A stretch of 64,000 nt of DNA from CAYJLF01 sp964371055 (GTDB lineage Bacteria > Eisenbacteria > RBG-16-71-46 > CAIMUX01): assembly GCA_964371055.1 (NCBI GenBank), contig CAYJLF010000003.1, positions 248,001-312,000 of the forward strand. The letters are read 5' to 3'. Numbering within the stretch: the stretch's first letter is position 1; every line of letters starts with the position of its first letter. Positions 50,950-58,381 of this stretch are shown here, piece after piece. The notes below the pieces were generated by a model. That model did not search any database. It was given only the letters and a program-made list of their open reading frames with translations, and had not been told where the DNA came from. The position numbers and the translations under genes are program-made.

Positions 50950-52337
50950 GCGCGCAATTGTCCCTCGAACCGCGTCTGCGGGCCGACCAGGCGCGCGTCG
51001 AGGCGACCCGTTGCCTGCAGTGTTGCGATGCGCCATGCGTGGCGGCCTGTCCGGCGGGGATCGTGATTCCCCGGTTCATCCGCATGGTGGCGAGCGGGAA
51101 CGACGCCGGCGCCGCCAAGGTCGTCCGCTCGTCGCATCCGCTGGCCCTGAGCTGCGGCTACGCCTGTCCCGATGAGCAACTCTGCGGGGCGGCGTGTCTG
51201 CGCGCGGCAATCGATCGCCCGATCGAGATCCGCCGCCTGCACCGGTATGCCACGGAAGTGGGGGAGGGTAAGGGGCTGAAGCCTGCGCCGACGGTCTTGC
51301 GAGGGCGACCGGGCGACGCGGGCGCGAGTTCGCTCCCGGCGTCAACGCGGGGGGCTAAGCGGCCGCCGAAAGCCGGTCCGCAGACGCGCGCGCGTCGGGT
51401 CGCCGTGGTCGGCGCCGGGCCGGCCGGCCTCTCCTGCGCCTTCGAACTGCGCCGGGCGGGCGTGGCGGTCACCCTCTTCGAGGAACGCGCGCGCTTTGGG
51501 GGCGTGCTCGGCCACACGATCCCGCTCTACCGGTTCCCGGACGAGGCGATCGCCCGCGACGGAACGTGGGCGTTGGGCGAGGCGGGAGAGGTCGAACTCA
51601 AGCTGAGTCATCGCGTCGCCGACCCGGCCGGGCTCCGAAAGGAGTTCGATGCGGTCTTCCTCGGCGTCGGCGTGCGGGACTCTGCGTCCACGTGGGAGGG
51701 GAGTGATCTCGGTGGCGTGAGCGGCGCGGAGGAGTTTCTGGCGCGCACGCGGGCCTCGCGCTACCGGAATCGGATCGGGAGCGAGATCGCCGTCATCGGC
51801 GGAGGGAACGTGGCGATCGACGCGGCGATGGCCGCCGTGCGCTGCGCCGAGGCGCAAGGACGCCCCACGCGGGTCCATCTCCTCTACCGGCGGACCCGTC
51901 GCGAGATGCCGGCCTGGGATCGCGAAGTGTCGCTGGCCGAGAACGCCGGCGTGATGCTGCAGTTCCTCGTCCAACCCGGCCGGTTCGTCGGGGAAAAGGG
52001 GAAGCTCCTCGGCATCGAGCTCGCGCGGACCCGGTTGGCCGCGTCGAGCGGGAAGGAGAGGCCGCGCCCGGAGGTGATCCCGGGGAACGAGTTCCTCTTC
52101 GCCTGCGACCAGGCGATCCTCGCCACCGGGCAGACGGTCGACGGCGCGTGGCGGAAGCTCCTTCCGTTGACCAGAGACGGATACCTGCGGGTGCGGGGAA
52201 CGACCTGGCAGGTGGGGGACGGGATCTTCGCCGCGGGCGACGCCGTGGGGGGGGAGCAGAAGATCGTGACGGCGGTCCGGGACGGGCGGCGCGCCGCTCG
52301 CGCGATCCTGGCCTGGCTGGAAGGAGGCCGGCGATGA
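50946..52337 (+). CDS. NAD(P)-dependent iron-sulfur flavoprotein (PreT/glutamate synthase small-subunit-like)
   Basis: The 463-residue protein starts at ATG 50946 after GGAAGGAGCCACG, with ATGA overlap. The N-terminal Fe-S domain has CLQCCDAPCVAACPAGI and SCGYACPDEQLCGAACLRA. A first dinucleotide fold starts at VAVVGAGPAGLSCAFEL and a second at IAVIGGGNVAIDAAMAAVRC. DGIFAAGDAVGG is the terminal FAD motif. In DPD/PreTA systems this subunit takes electrons from NAD(P)H for the FMN partner, encoded here by the next gene. Homologues occur with YgfK-type clusters. The direction of electron flow in this operon is unknown. Confidence 0.9.
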   Translation: MSAQLSLEPRLRADQARVEATRCLQCCDAPCVAACPAGIVIPRFIRMVASGNDAGAAKVVRSSHPLALSCGYACPDEQLCGAACLRAAIDRPIEIRRLHRYATEVGEGKGLKPAPTVLRGRPGDAGASSLPASTRGAKRPPKAGPQTRARRVAVVGAGPAGLSCAFELRRAGVAVTLFEERARFGGVLGHTIPLYRFPDEAIARDGTWALGEAGEVELKLSHRVADPAGLRKEFDAVFLGVGVRDSASTWEGSDLGGVSGAEEFLARTRASRYRNRIGSEIAVIGGGNVAIDAAMAAVRCAEAQGRPTRVHLLYRRTRREMPAWDREVSLAENAGVMLQFLVQPGRFVGEKGKLLGIELARTRLAASSGKERPRPEVIPGNEFLFACDQAILATGQTVDGAWRKLLPLTRDGYLRVRGTTWQVGDGIFAAGDAVGGEQKIVTAVRDGRRAARAILAWLEGGRR

Positions 52338-53590
52338 GCGAGGCACGCGCGCCGTGGCCGGAGGATCGCGCCGACCACGAGGCGATCTTTCCGATCGAGA
52401 ACCTGACCACCCGGTTCTGCGGCCTGACCTTCGAGAATCCCTTCGTCCTGGCCGCGTCTCCCTGCACCGACAAGGTCGAGATCGTCAGCCGCGGACTCGA
52501 GATGGGATGGGCCGGGGCCGTGCTCAAGACGACCTCGGTGGAAGGGACGCGGGTCGATCTGGCCTATCCGATGATGAGCGGCCTCGAGTTCGAGGAGCGG
52601 CGGCTCTGCGGGATGGGAAACATCGACCTCATCAGCGAGCACCACGTCAACGAGGTCGCGCGCCGCGTCCGCCTGCTCAAGAAGCGCTTCCCGCGGAAGG
52701 TGATCATCGCCTCGATCATGGGCTCGAAACGCGAAGAGTGGCAGTCGCTCGTGCGCCGGCTGGAGGAGGCCGGGGCCGACATGATCGAGTGCTCCTTCTC
52801 CTGCCCGCAGGGAAACATGGGGGAGAACCCCGGGCGGATGCTGGCCCAGTCGATCGAGGCGACGGAGATGGTCGCGCGCTGGGTGAAAGAAGCGGCGCGG
52901 AACATTCCGGTGGCGATCAAGATCACGCCGCAGGTCACCGACATCGTCGAAGTGGTGCGGGCGCTGGAGCGCGCGGGAGTCGACGCGGTCACGGCCTCGA
53001 ACTCCGTGCCGGGGCTGATGGGGATCGACCTCGACTCCTTCGTGCCGGTGCCGGCGCTCGGCCGGGCGTCGACGTACTCCGGCTTCACCGGCCCGGCGAT
53101 CAAGCCGATCACGCTCCGCACGCTGGCCGAGATCGCGCGCCACAGCCGCCTGCCGATCCTCGGCACCGGGGGCGCGAGCACCTGGCGCGACGCGGCGGAG
53201 TTCATGCTCGTCGGCGCCGGCGTGGTGCAGTACTGCACCGCGGTCATGCACCACGGCTTCCGGATCATCGATGACCTGAAGAGCGGACTCTCGCACTACC
53301 TGACGCAGAAGCGGCTCGCTTCGCCGGAGAAGCTGGTCGGCCGGTCGTTGCGCCACATCGTCACGCACGATGAGCTGCCGCGACGCCAGGTTCGAAGCCG
53401 GGTGGTGGAGGATCGCTGCATCGGCTGCGGCCTCTGTCACATCGCCTGCCGCGATGGCGGCCATATGGCGATCGAGTGGAACGAGGAGCGCCGTCCACGC
53501 GTCGATCCGGCGAAGTGCACCGGATGCGGCCTCTGCCTGACCGTACAACCGGTCGACGGCTGCCTCCGGCTGGAGGAGATCACGGCGTGA
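52334..53590 (+). CDS. Dihydropyrimidine dehydrogenase-like FMN/Fe-S subunit (PreA-like)
   Basis: The 418-residue protein starts at ATG 52334 after GGAGGCCGGCG (ATGA overlap). A dihydroorotate dehydrogenase-type FMN barrel spans about 20-320: FENPFVLAASPCTDKVEIV, the active-site Cys in ECSFSCPQGNMGENPGRM, IKITPQVTDIVEVV and GTGGASTWRDAAEFMLVGAG. The C-terminal ferredoxin domain has one normal motif, CIGCGLCHIAC, and a second, CTGCGLCLTVQP, where the expected fourth Cys is Gln; VDGC follows five residues later. Family enzymes reduce pyrimidine rings. In this operon the substrate may be a purine-ring or breakdown intermediate, which is inference. It is paired with the PreT-like gene. Confidence 0.9.
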   Translation: MSEARAPWPEDRADHEAIFPIENLTTRFCGLTFENPFVLAASPCTDKVEIVSRGLEMGWAGAVLKTTSVEGTRVDLAYPMMSGLEFEERRLCGMGNIDLISEHHVNEVARRVRLLKKRFPRKVIIASIMGSKREEWQSLVRRLEEAGADMIECSFSCPQGNMGENPGRMLAQSIEATEMVARWVKEAARNIPVAIKITPQVTDIVEVVRALERAGVDAVTASNSVPGLMGIDLDSFVPVPALGRASTYSGFTGPAIKPITLRTLAEIARHSRLPILGTGGASTWRDAAEFMLVGAGVVQYCTAVMHHGFRIIDDLKSGLSHYLTQKRLASPEKLVGRSLRHIVTHDELPRRQVRSRVVEDRCIGCGLCHIACRDGGHMAIEWNEERRPRVDPAKCTGCGLCLTVQPVDGCLRLEEITA

Positions 53591-54888
53591 CGCGGACCCT
53601 CTGGCGGAACGGGCCGGTCTTCACCGGCGCCGAAGTCTTCCCCGACGGAGCGCTGCTCTGCGAGGACGGGCGCGTGGGCTGGGTGGGAGATCGGGCGGAG
53701 CTGGAGACGCGATCCGGCGACGAGGTGGTCATCGACCTCAAAGGCCGCCTTCTGACCCCCGGGTGGATCAACGCGCACACGCACATCTACTCGGCCCTGG
53801 CGCGCGGGATGGCGATCAAGGAGGAGGCGCCGGAGAACTTCGTCCAGATCCTGGAGCGGCTCTGGTGGCGGCTGGACCGCGCGCTCGAACTGGAGGAGAT
53901 CGCCCTCTCCGCGCAGTTGCACGGCTGGGAATGCCTGCGGGCGGGGGTGACGACGATCGTCGACCATCATGCCTCGCAGCGCGTGGTGCGCGGATCGCTC
54001 CGGACGATCTCCGAGGCGCTCGAACCGCTGGGACTCCGGGCGTCGCTCTGCTACGAGGTCACCGATCGCGAGGGACCCGAGATCGCGGCCGCCGGCCTCG
54101 GGGAGAATGTGGCGTTCCTCGAGTCGGTGGCGTCCGATGCGACCCACCGGCGACGCGGCCTCTTCGGCCTCCATGCGGCCTTCACCGTGTCCGACACGAC
54201 GCTGGCGAGATCGGTCGCGGAGGCGAAGCGCGCAGGCGCGGGGTTCCACCTCCATCTCGCGGAGGATCGGGTCGATGCGGCCGGCGCGGTCGCGCGCCTC
54301 GAACAGGCGGGCGTGCTGGGGCCCGACACGCTCTGCGTCCACGGGGTCCATCTCGAGGATGCCGATCTGGAGCGCCTGGCGGCCACCTCGACCTGGCTGG
54401 TGCACTGCCCCGAGTCGAACCTCAACAACGCGGTCGGCGCCGTGCGGCTGGACCGGTTGCGCCAAGCCGACGTGCGCGTGGCGCTCGGGACCGATGGCTT
54501 CACCGCGCACGTTGCGCGCGAGGCGCTGGTCGCCCACCTGGCGCAGAATCACCTGAGCGCGGATCCGGGGCAGGGATGGCAGACCGTGCCCCCGGTCTTC
54601 CTGGAGGGAAACGCAGAGCTGGCCAGCGCGCACTTCGGCGTCACGCTCGGGGCGTTTTCTCCCGGAGCGGCCGCCGATGTCGTGCAGTGGGACTATCGGC
54701 CGCCCACGCCGATCACGACGGCGAATCTCTGGGGACACCTCCTCTTCGGGCTTTCGTCGAGCCGCGCGGATTCGGTCTGGATCGACGGCCGCTGCGTCCT
54801 GGAGCAGGGGGAGGCGACCGGCCTGGACGAGGAGGCGCTCTTCGCCGAGTGTCGCCGGGCCGCGGCCGCACTCTGGGATCGGTTCTGA
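53587..54888 (+). CDS. ssnA: Amidohydrolase-family deaminase (SsnA-like)
   Basis: The 433-residue protein starts at GTG 53587, overlapping the previous stop (GTGA), with GGAGGAGAT upstream. It shows the amidohydrolase metal ligands: HxH in GWINAHTHIYSALARG, His in FHLHLAED, His in LVHCPESNLNNAVG and Asp in ALGTDGFTAHV. AVGAVRLD and the Trp-rich helix ERLWWRLDRALELEEIALSA are characteristic of the SsnA/guanine-deaminase-like branch. It hydrolyses a C-N bond in a purine or purine-derived ring in the cytoplasm. SsnA is a standard member of bacterial purine/uric-acid degradation clusters, and the neighbours here match. Exact substrate unknown. Confidence 0.88.
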   Translation: MTRTLWRNGPVFTGAEVFPDGALLCEDGRVGWVGDRAELETRSGDEVVIDLKGRLLTPGWINAHTHIYSALARGMAIKEEAPENFVQILERLWWRLDRALELEEIALSAQLHGWECLRAGVTTIVDHHASQRVVRGSLRTISEALEPLGLRASLCYEVTDREGPEIAAAGLGENVAFLESVASDATHRRRGLFGLHAAFTVSDTTLARSVAEAKRAGAGFHLHLAEDRVDAAGAVARLEQAGVLGPDTLCVHGVHLEDADLERLAATSTWLVHCPESNLNNAVGAVRLDRLRQADVRVALGTDGFTAHVAREALVAHLAQNHLSADPGQGWQTVPPVFLEGNAELASAHFGVTLGAFSPGAAADVVQWDYRPPTPITTANLWGHLLFGLSSSRADSVWIDGRCVLEQGEATGLDEEALFAECRRAAAALWDRF

Positions 54889-54890
54889 CC

Positions 54891-56195
54891 ATGGAGCGCT
54901 ACTCAGCCGTCACCGGACTCCGCTGTATCAGCTGCGCGCGCACGTACGCTCCGGAAGAACTCCTCTACGTCTGTCCGGCGTGCGGTCCCCTCGAGGGAAC
55001 GCTCGATCTTCTGTATGACCTGGAGTGGCTGGCGGCGCACTTCGGCCCGGGCGTGCTGCGGCAGCGCGACGATCGGACGCTGTGGCGGTACCACGAGTTG
55101 CTGCCGATTCGTGACCCGCGGGCGTGCCTCGACCTGCCGGTCGGGATGACTCCGCTCTGGAAGGTCGCGGATGGAGTCCGCGAACGGCTGGAGCGTCGCC
55201 CGTCGACGACATCCGCGCTCCCCGCCCGCCTCTGGATCAAGGACGACACGCGCCACCCGAGCGGTTCGGCCAAAGACCGCGCCACGATGATGGCGCTCGG
55301 GCGCGCGAGGGAACTCGGCGTCGATCTCATCGCCGCGGCCTCGACCGGCAACGCCGCCTCGTCGCTGGCGGCGCTCTCGGCGGCCGCGGGAGTCGGCTGC
55401 ATCATCTTCGCCCCGGCGTCGGCGCCGGAGGCCAAGCTCGTCCAGATCCGGATCCATGGGGCGCGCCTCTTCGCGGTCGAGGGGACCTACGACGAGGCGT
55501 TCGATCTCTGCTGGGAGCTCTGCCGCCGGACGGGAACCTACAACCGCAACACCGCCGTCAACCCGGTCCTGGGCGAAGGGAAGAAGACGATCGCGCTGGA
55601 GATCTGGGAGCAACTCGGCTACCGCGCACCCGATGCGGTCGTCGTGCCGGTCGGGGACGGGTGCATCTTAGGGGGAGTCGCGAAGGGGTTCCGGGATCTC
55701 CTCGACCTCGGGTGGATCGAGCGGATGCCGCGGTTGATCGGCGTGCAGGCGGAGGGCTCGGCCGCGCTGGCGAAGGCGTGGCGCGACGGCGCGGCCGCGT
55801 GCGTTCCGGTCGAGGCGGCGACCGTGGCCGATTCGATCTCGGTGGCGCAGCCGCGGGATCAACGGAAGGCGCTGCGCGGGGTGCGCGCGAGCGGAGGCGC
55901 CTTCGTCGTCGTGAGCGACGCGGCGATCCTGGGCGCCATGTCCGACTTGGCGGCGCAGGCGGGGCTCTTTGTGGAGCCGGCGGCGGCGGCGGCCGTCGCC
56001 GGGCTCCGGCAGGGGATGACGGAGGGCTCGATTCTGGAGGATGAGGAGGTCGTTCTCGTCCTCACCGGACATGGGTTGAAAGATGTCGGGGCTGCGCGCC
56101 GGGCGGCGGAACAGAATCCGCCGATCTCTGTGCCGCCGCGCATCGACGAGGTGGAGCGCCTGGTGCGATGGAGGGAGGACCCATGGAAGCGATAA
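54891..56195 (+). CDS. Threonine synthase-like fold-type II PLP enzyme with N-terminal zinc ribbon
   Basis: The 434-residue protein starts at ATG 54891, 2 bp after the SsnA stop. A zinc ribbon opens it (LRCISCARTYAPEELLYVCPACG). The fold-type II core has the PLP lysine in DTRHPSGSAKDRATMMALGR, AAASTGNAASSLAALSAAAG (phosphate/substrate loop), VVPVGDGCILGGVAKGF and a C-terminal VLTGHGLKD. This is the archaeal-type threonine synthase plan. In the comparable clusters the PLP gene is usually YgeX, 2,3-diaminopropionate ammonia-lyase, a different branch. Here this enzyme occupies that slot and may perform an equivalent beta-elimination. True threonine synthase is also possible but unlikely in this context. 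Confidence 0.85.
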   Translation: MERYSAVTGLRCISCARTYAPEELLYVCPACGPLEGTLDLLYDLEWLAAHFGPGVLRQRDDRTLWRYHELLPIRDPRACLDLPVGMTPLWKVADGVRERLERRPSTTSALPARLWIKDDTRHPSGSAKDRATMMALGRARELGVDLIAAASTGNAASSLAALSAAAGVGCIIFAPASAPEAKLVQIRIHGARLFAVEGTYDEAFDLCWELCRRTGTYNRNTAVNPVLGEGKKTIALEIWEQLGYRAPDAVVVPVGDGCILGGVAKGFRDLLDLGWIERMPRLIGVQAEGSAALAKAWRDGAAACVPVEAATVADSISVAQPRDQRKALRGVRASGGAFVVVSDAAILGAMSDLAAQAGLFVEPAAAAAVAGLRQGMTEGSILEDEEVVLVLTGHGLKDVGAARRAAEQNPPISVPPRIDEVERLVRWREDPWKR

Positions 56196-57379
56196 GGCGG
56201 GCCGCGCGGGAGGCCGAGGACGAGGCGGTCTCCTTCTTCCGGGAGATCCTGCGGATCCCCTCCTTCTCCGGTCGGGAGGCCGGGGTGGTCGAGGTCATCC
56301 GCCGTCGCATGGCGGCGCTCAACTACGACGAGGTGCGGGTCGACGGCTTCGGCAACGTGATGGGACGGATCGGCCACGGACCGCGCGTGATCGCGTTCGA
56401 CGCCCATGTCGACACGGTCGAGGTGGGTGACCCGGGGCTCTGGCGGGTCGAACCGTTCGACGCGGAGCTGCACGACGGCATCATCTACGCCCGCGGGGCG
56501 TCAGACCAAAAGGGCGGGATGGCCGCGCTCGTCTATGCCGGCGCGTTGATGCGGAAGCTCGGGCTGTTGCACCACTGGACCGTCTGGATCGTCGGCTCCG
56601 TGCTCGAAGAGGACTGCGACGGCCTCTGCTGGCACTACATCCTGAACGAGGGAGTGCTCCATCCCGAGCTGGTGGTGCTGACCGAACCGACCGATCTCGA
56701 GGTCTACCGCGGCCAGCGCGGGCGGATGGAGATCGAGGTCACGACTCGGGGACTTTCCTGCCATGGGTCGGCGCCGGAACGGGGAGTCAACGCGGTCTAC
56801 GGCATGGCGCCGGTCATCGGCGGCATCGAAGCGCTGCATCGGAAGCTCCCTCGCGATCCCTTCCTCGGGGCGGGAAGCATCACGATCAGCGAGATCCGCT
56901 CGACGTCACCCTCGCTCTGCGCGGTGGCCGACTCCTGCACCATTCATCTCGATCGCCGGCTGACCGCGGGAGAGACCGACGCGAGCGCGCTGGCGGAGAT
57001 TCGGGAGCTCCTCGCGGCGGCGGGACAGGGCGAGGCGATCGTGGAGGTCCCGGAGTTCCGCCGGCAGAGCCACACCGGGCTCGTCTACCCGATGCGGCAG
57101 TACTTTCCCGCCTGGACGCTCCCGGAGGAGAGCCCTTACCTGCAGACTGCTCTCCAGGCCCGGACGGCGATCCTGGGGCCGCCGTCGGGACCGGGGCGCT
57201 GGACCTTTTCAACCAACGGGGTCGCCACGATGGGGCTCCACGGAGTGCCGACCTTAGGCTTCGGACCGGCCAGCGAGATCCACGCGCATGCGCCGACCGA
57301 CCAGTGTCCGGTCGAACACATCGGCAAGGCGATCGCGTTCTACGCCGCCTTCGTCGCTCACCTGGAAGCGGAGGAGTAG
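56183..57379 (+). CDS. ygeY: M20-family peptidase/deacylase (YgeY-like)
   Basis: The 398-residue protein starts at ATG 56183 after GGAGGGAGGACCC and overlaps the preceding gene by 13 bp. It has the M20 metal-site motifs VIAFDAHVDTVEVGD, YARGASDQKGGMAALVYAGA and the Glu-Glu pair in SVLEEDCDGLCWHY; HAHAPTDQCPVEHIGKAIAF closes the fold. The dimerisation domain lies at about 180-290 (RGRMEIEVTTRGLSCHGSAP). Family members hydrolyse peptide or amide bonds with a dinuclear zinc site. YgeY is a constant member of uric-acid degradation clusters, where it acts on an open-chain intermediate. It is immediately followed (0 bp) by the YgeW-like gene. Confidence 0.88.
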   Translation: MEAIRRAAREAEDEAVSFFREILRIPSFSGREAGVVEVIRRRMAALNYDEVRVDGFGNVMGRIGHGPRVIAFDAHVDTVEVGDPGLWRVEPFDAELHDGIIYARGASDQKGGMAALVYAGALMRKLGLLHHWTVWIVGSVLEEDCDGLCWHYILNEGVLHPELVVLTEPTDLEVYRGQRGRMEIEVTTRGLSCHGSAPERGVNAVYGMAPVIGGIEALHRKLPRDPFLGAGSITISEIRSTSPSLCAVADSCTIHLDRRLTAGETDASALAEIRELLAAAGQGEAIVEVPEFRRQSHTGLVYPMRQYFPAWTLPEESPYLQTALQARTAILGPPSGPGRWTFSTNGVATMGLHGVPTLGFGPASEIHAHAPTDQCPVEHIGKAIAFYAAFVAHLEAEE

Positions 57380-58381
57380 ATGTCGCTGGAGGAGCTGACC
57401 CTGGGAGGGAAGTACCGCGGTCGCGACTGGATCGTGACGCAGGAGTGGAGCGTGGCGGAGATCGAGGAGCTGCTGGCGCTCTCCTCGGAGCTGAAGCGGC
57501 GGTTTCACGCAGGAGAGCCGACGCGGGTCCTGCCGGACAAGACGATCTTTCTGATGTTCTTCGACAATTCGACCCGCACCCGCAATTCCTTCGAGGCGGG
57601 GGCGACCCAGCTCGGAGCGCACGCGCATTTCATCAGCGCCGAGACCTCGCAGATCGCGCACGGCGAGTCGGCGCAGGACACCGGCGTCATCCTGAGCCGC
57701 TACGGGCACGGCATCGCCATCCGGCACGACAAGATCCCGGGAGAGGGGAACAGCTATCTCCGCGAAGTGGCGCGCTGGGCGGACAAGCCGGTCCTCAACA
57801 TGCAGTGCGACGTCGACCATCCCTGCCAGACGCTGGCCGACCTGATGACGATGCGGGAGAAGCTGGGCGCCAGTCTGCGGGGAAGGCGGATCGCGGTCTC
57901 GTGGGCCTATACCAAGACCTACGCCAAGCCGCTCTCGGTGCCCCAGGGGCTCATCACGCTGCTGCCGCGCTTCGGCATGGACGTGGTCCTCGCGCATCCC
58001 CCGGAGTTCCGCCTGATGGAGGAGCAGATCGCAGAGGCGCGGGAGAGCGCGACAGCGGGAGGGGGGAGCTTCCGCGTCACCCACTCGATGGAGGATGCGT
58101 TCGAGGGCGCGGACGTGGTCTATCCGAAGAGCTGGGGATGCCTCGACCTCTTCGCCCGGCCGGAGGAGTCGCTCAAGCTGAGCGAGAAGTACCGCTCCTG
58201 GATCTGCGACGAGAAGCGGATGGCGCTGGCGAAGGAGGAGTCGCTCTACATGCACTGCCTGCCGGCCGATCGCGGACAGGAAGTGGTGGACGCGGTGATC
58301 GACGGGCCCCACTCGGTTGTCTACGACGAGGCCGAAAATCGGCTGCACACCTGCAAGGCGCTGATGGCCGCGCTGATGTGA
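57380..58381 (+). CDS. ygeW: Knotted carbamoyltransferase, YgeW-like
   Basis: The 333-residue protein starts at ATG 57380, right after the YgeY stop. Aspartate/ornithine carbamoyltransferase signatures are clear: carbamoyl-phosphate loop FDNSTRTRNSFEAGATQLG (Ser64-Arg68), DVDHPCQTLADLMTM (147-155) and MHCLPADRGQEV near 293. SQIAHGESAQDTGVILSRYG covers the 80s loop. YgeW-type enzymes have an unknown acceptor and are thought to work in the phosphorolytic direction, making carbamoyl phosphate from a ureido compound. No carbamate kinase gene (YqeA) is in the window, though it would be needed to capture ATP. E. coli YgeW is longer at the N-terminus. Confidence 0.9.
   Translation: MSLEELTLGGKYRGRDWIVTQEWSVAEIEELLALSSELKRRFHAGEPTRVLPDKTIFLMFFDNSTRTRNSFEAGATQLGAHAHFISAETSQIAHGESAQDTGVILSRYGHGIAIRHDKIPGEGNSYLREVARWADKPVLNMQCDVDHPCQTLADLMTMREKLGASLRGRRIAVSWAYTKTYAKPLSVPQGLITLLPRFGMDVVLAHPPEFRLMEEQIAEARESATAGGGSFRVTHSMEDAFEGADVVYPKSWGCLDLFARPEESLKLSEKYRSWICDEKRMALAKEESLYMHCLPADRGQEVVDAVIDGPHSVVYDEAENRLHTCKALMAALM

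Noticed and set aside
53763..54890. Upstream in-frame extension of the threonine-synthase-like protein through the SsnA gene
   Set aside because: The extension is out-of-frame translation of SsnA; the zinc ribbon begins at ATG 54891, 2 bp after the SsnA stop.
57304..58377. In-frame extension of the HyuA-like protein back through the YgeW gene
   Set aside because: Overlaps the well-supported carbamoyltransferase; hydantoinase homology begins at about 58393.
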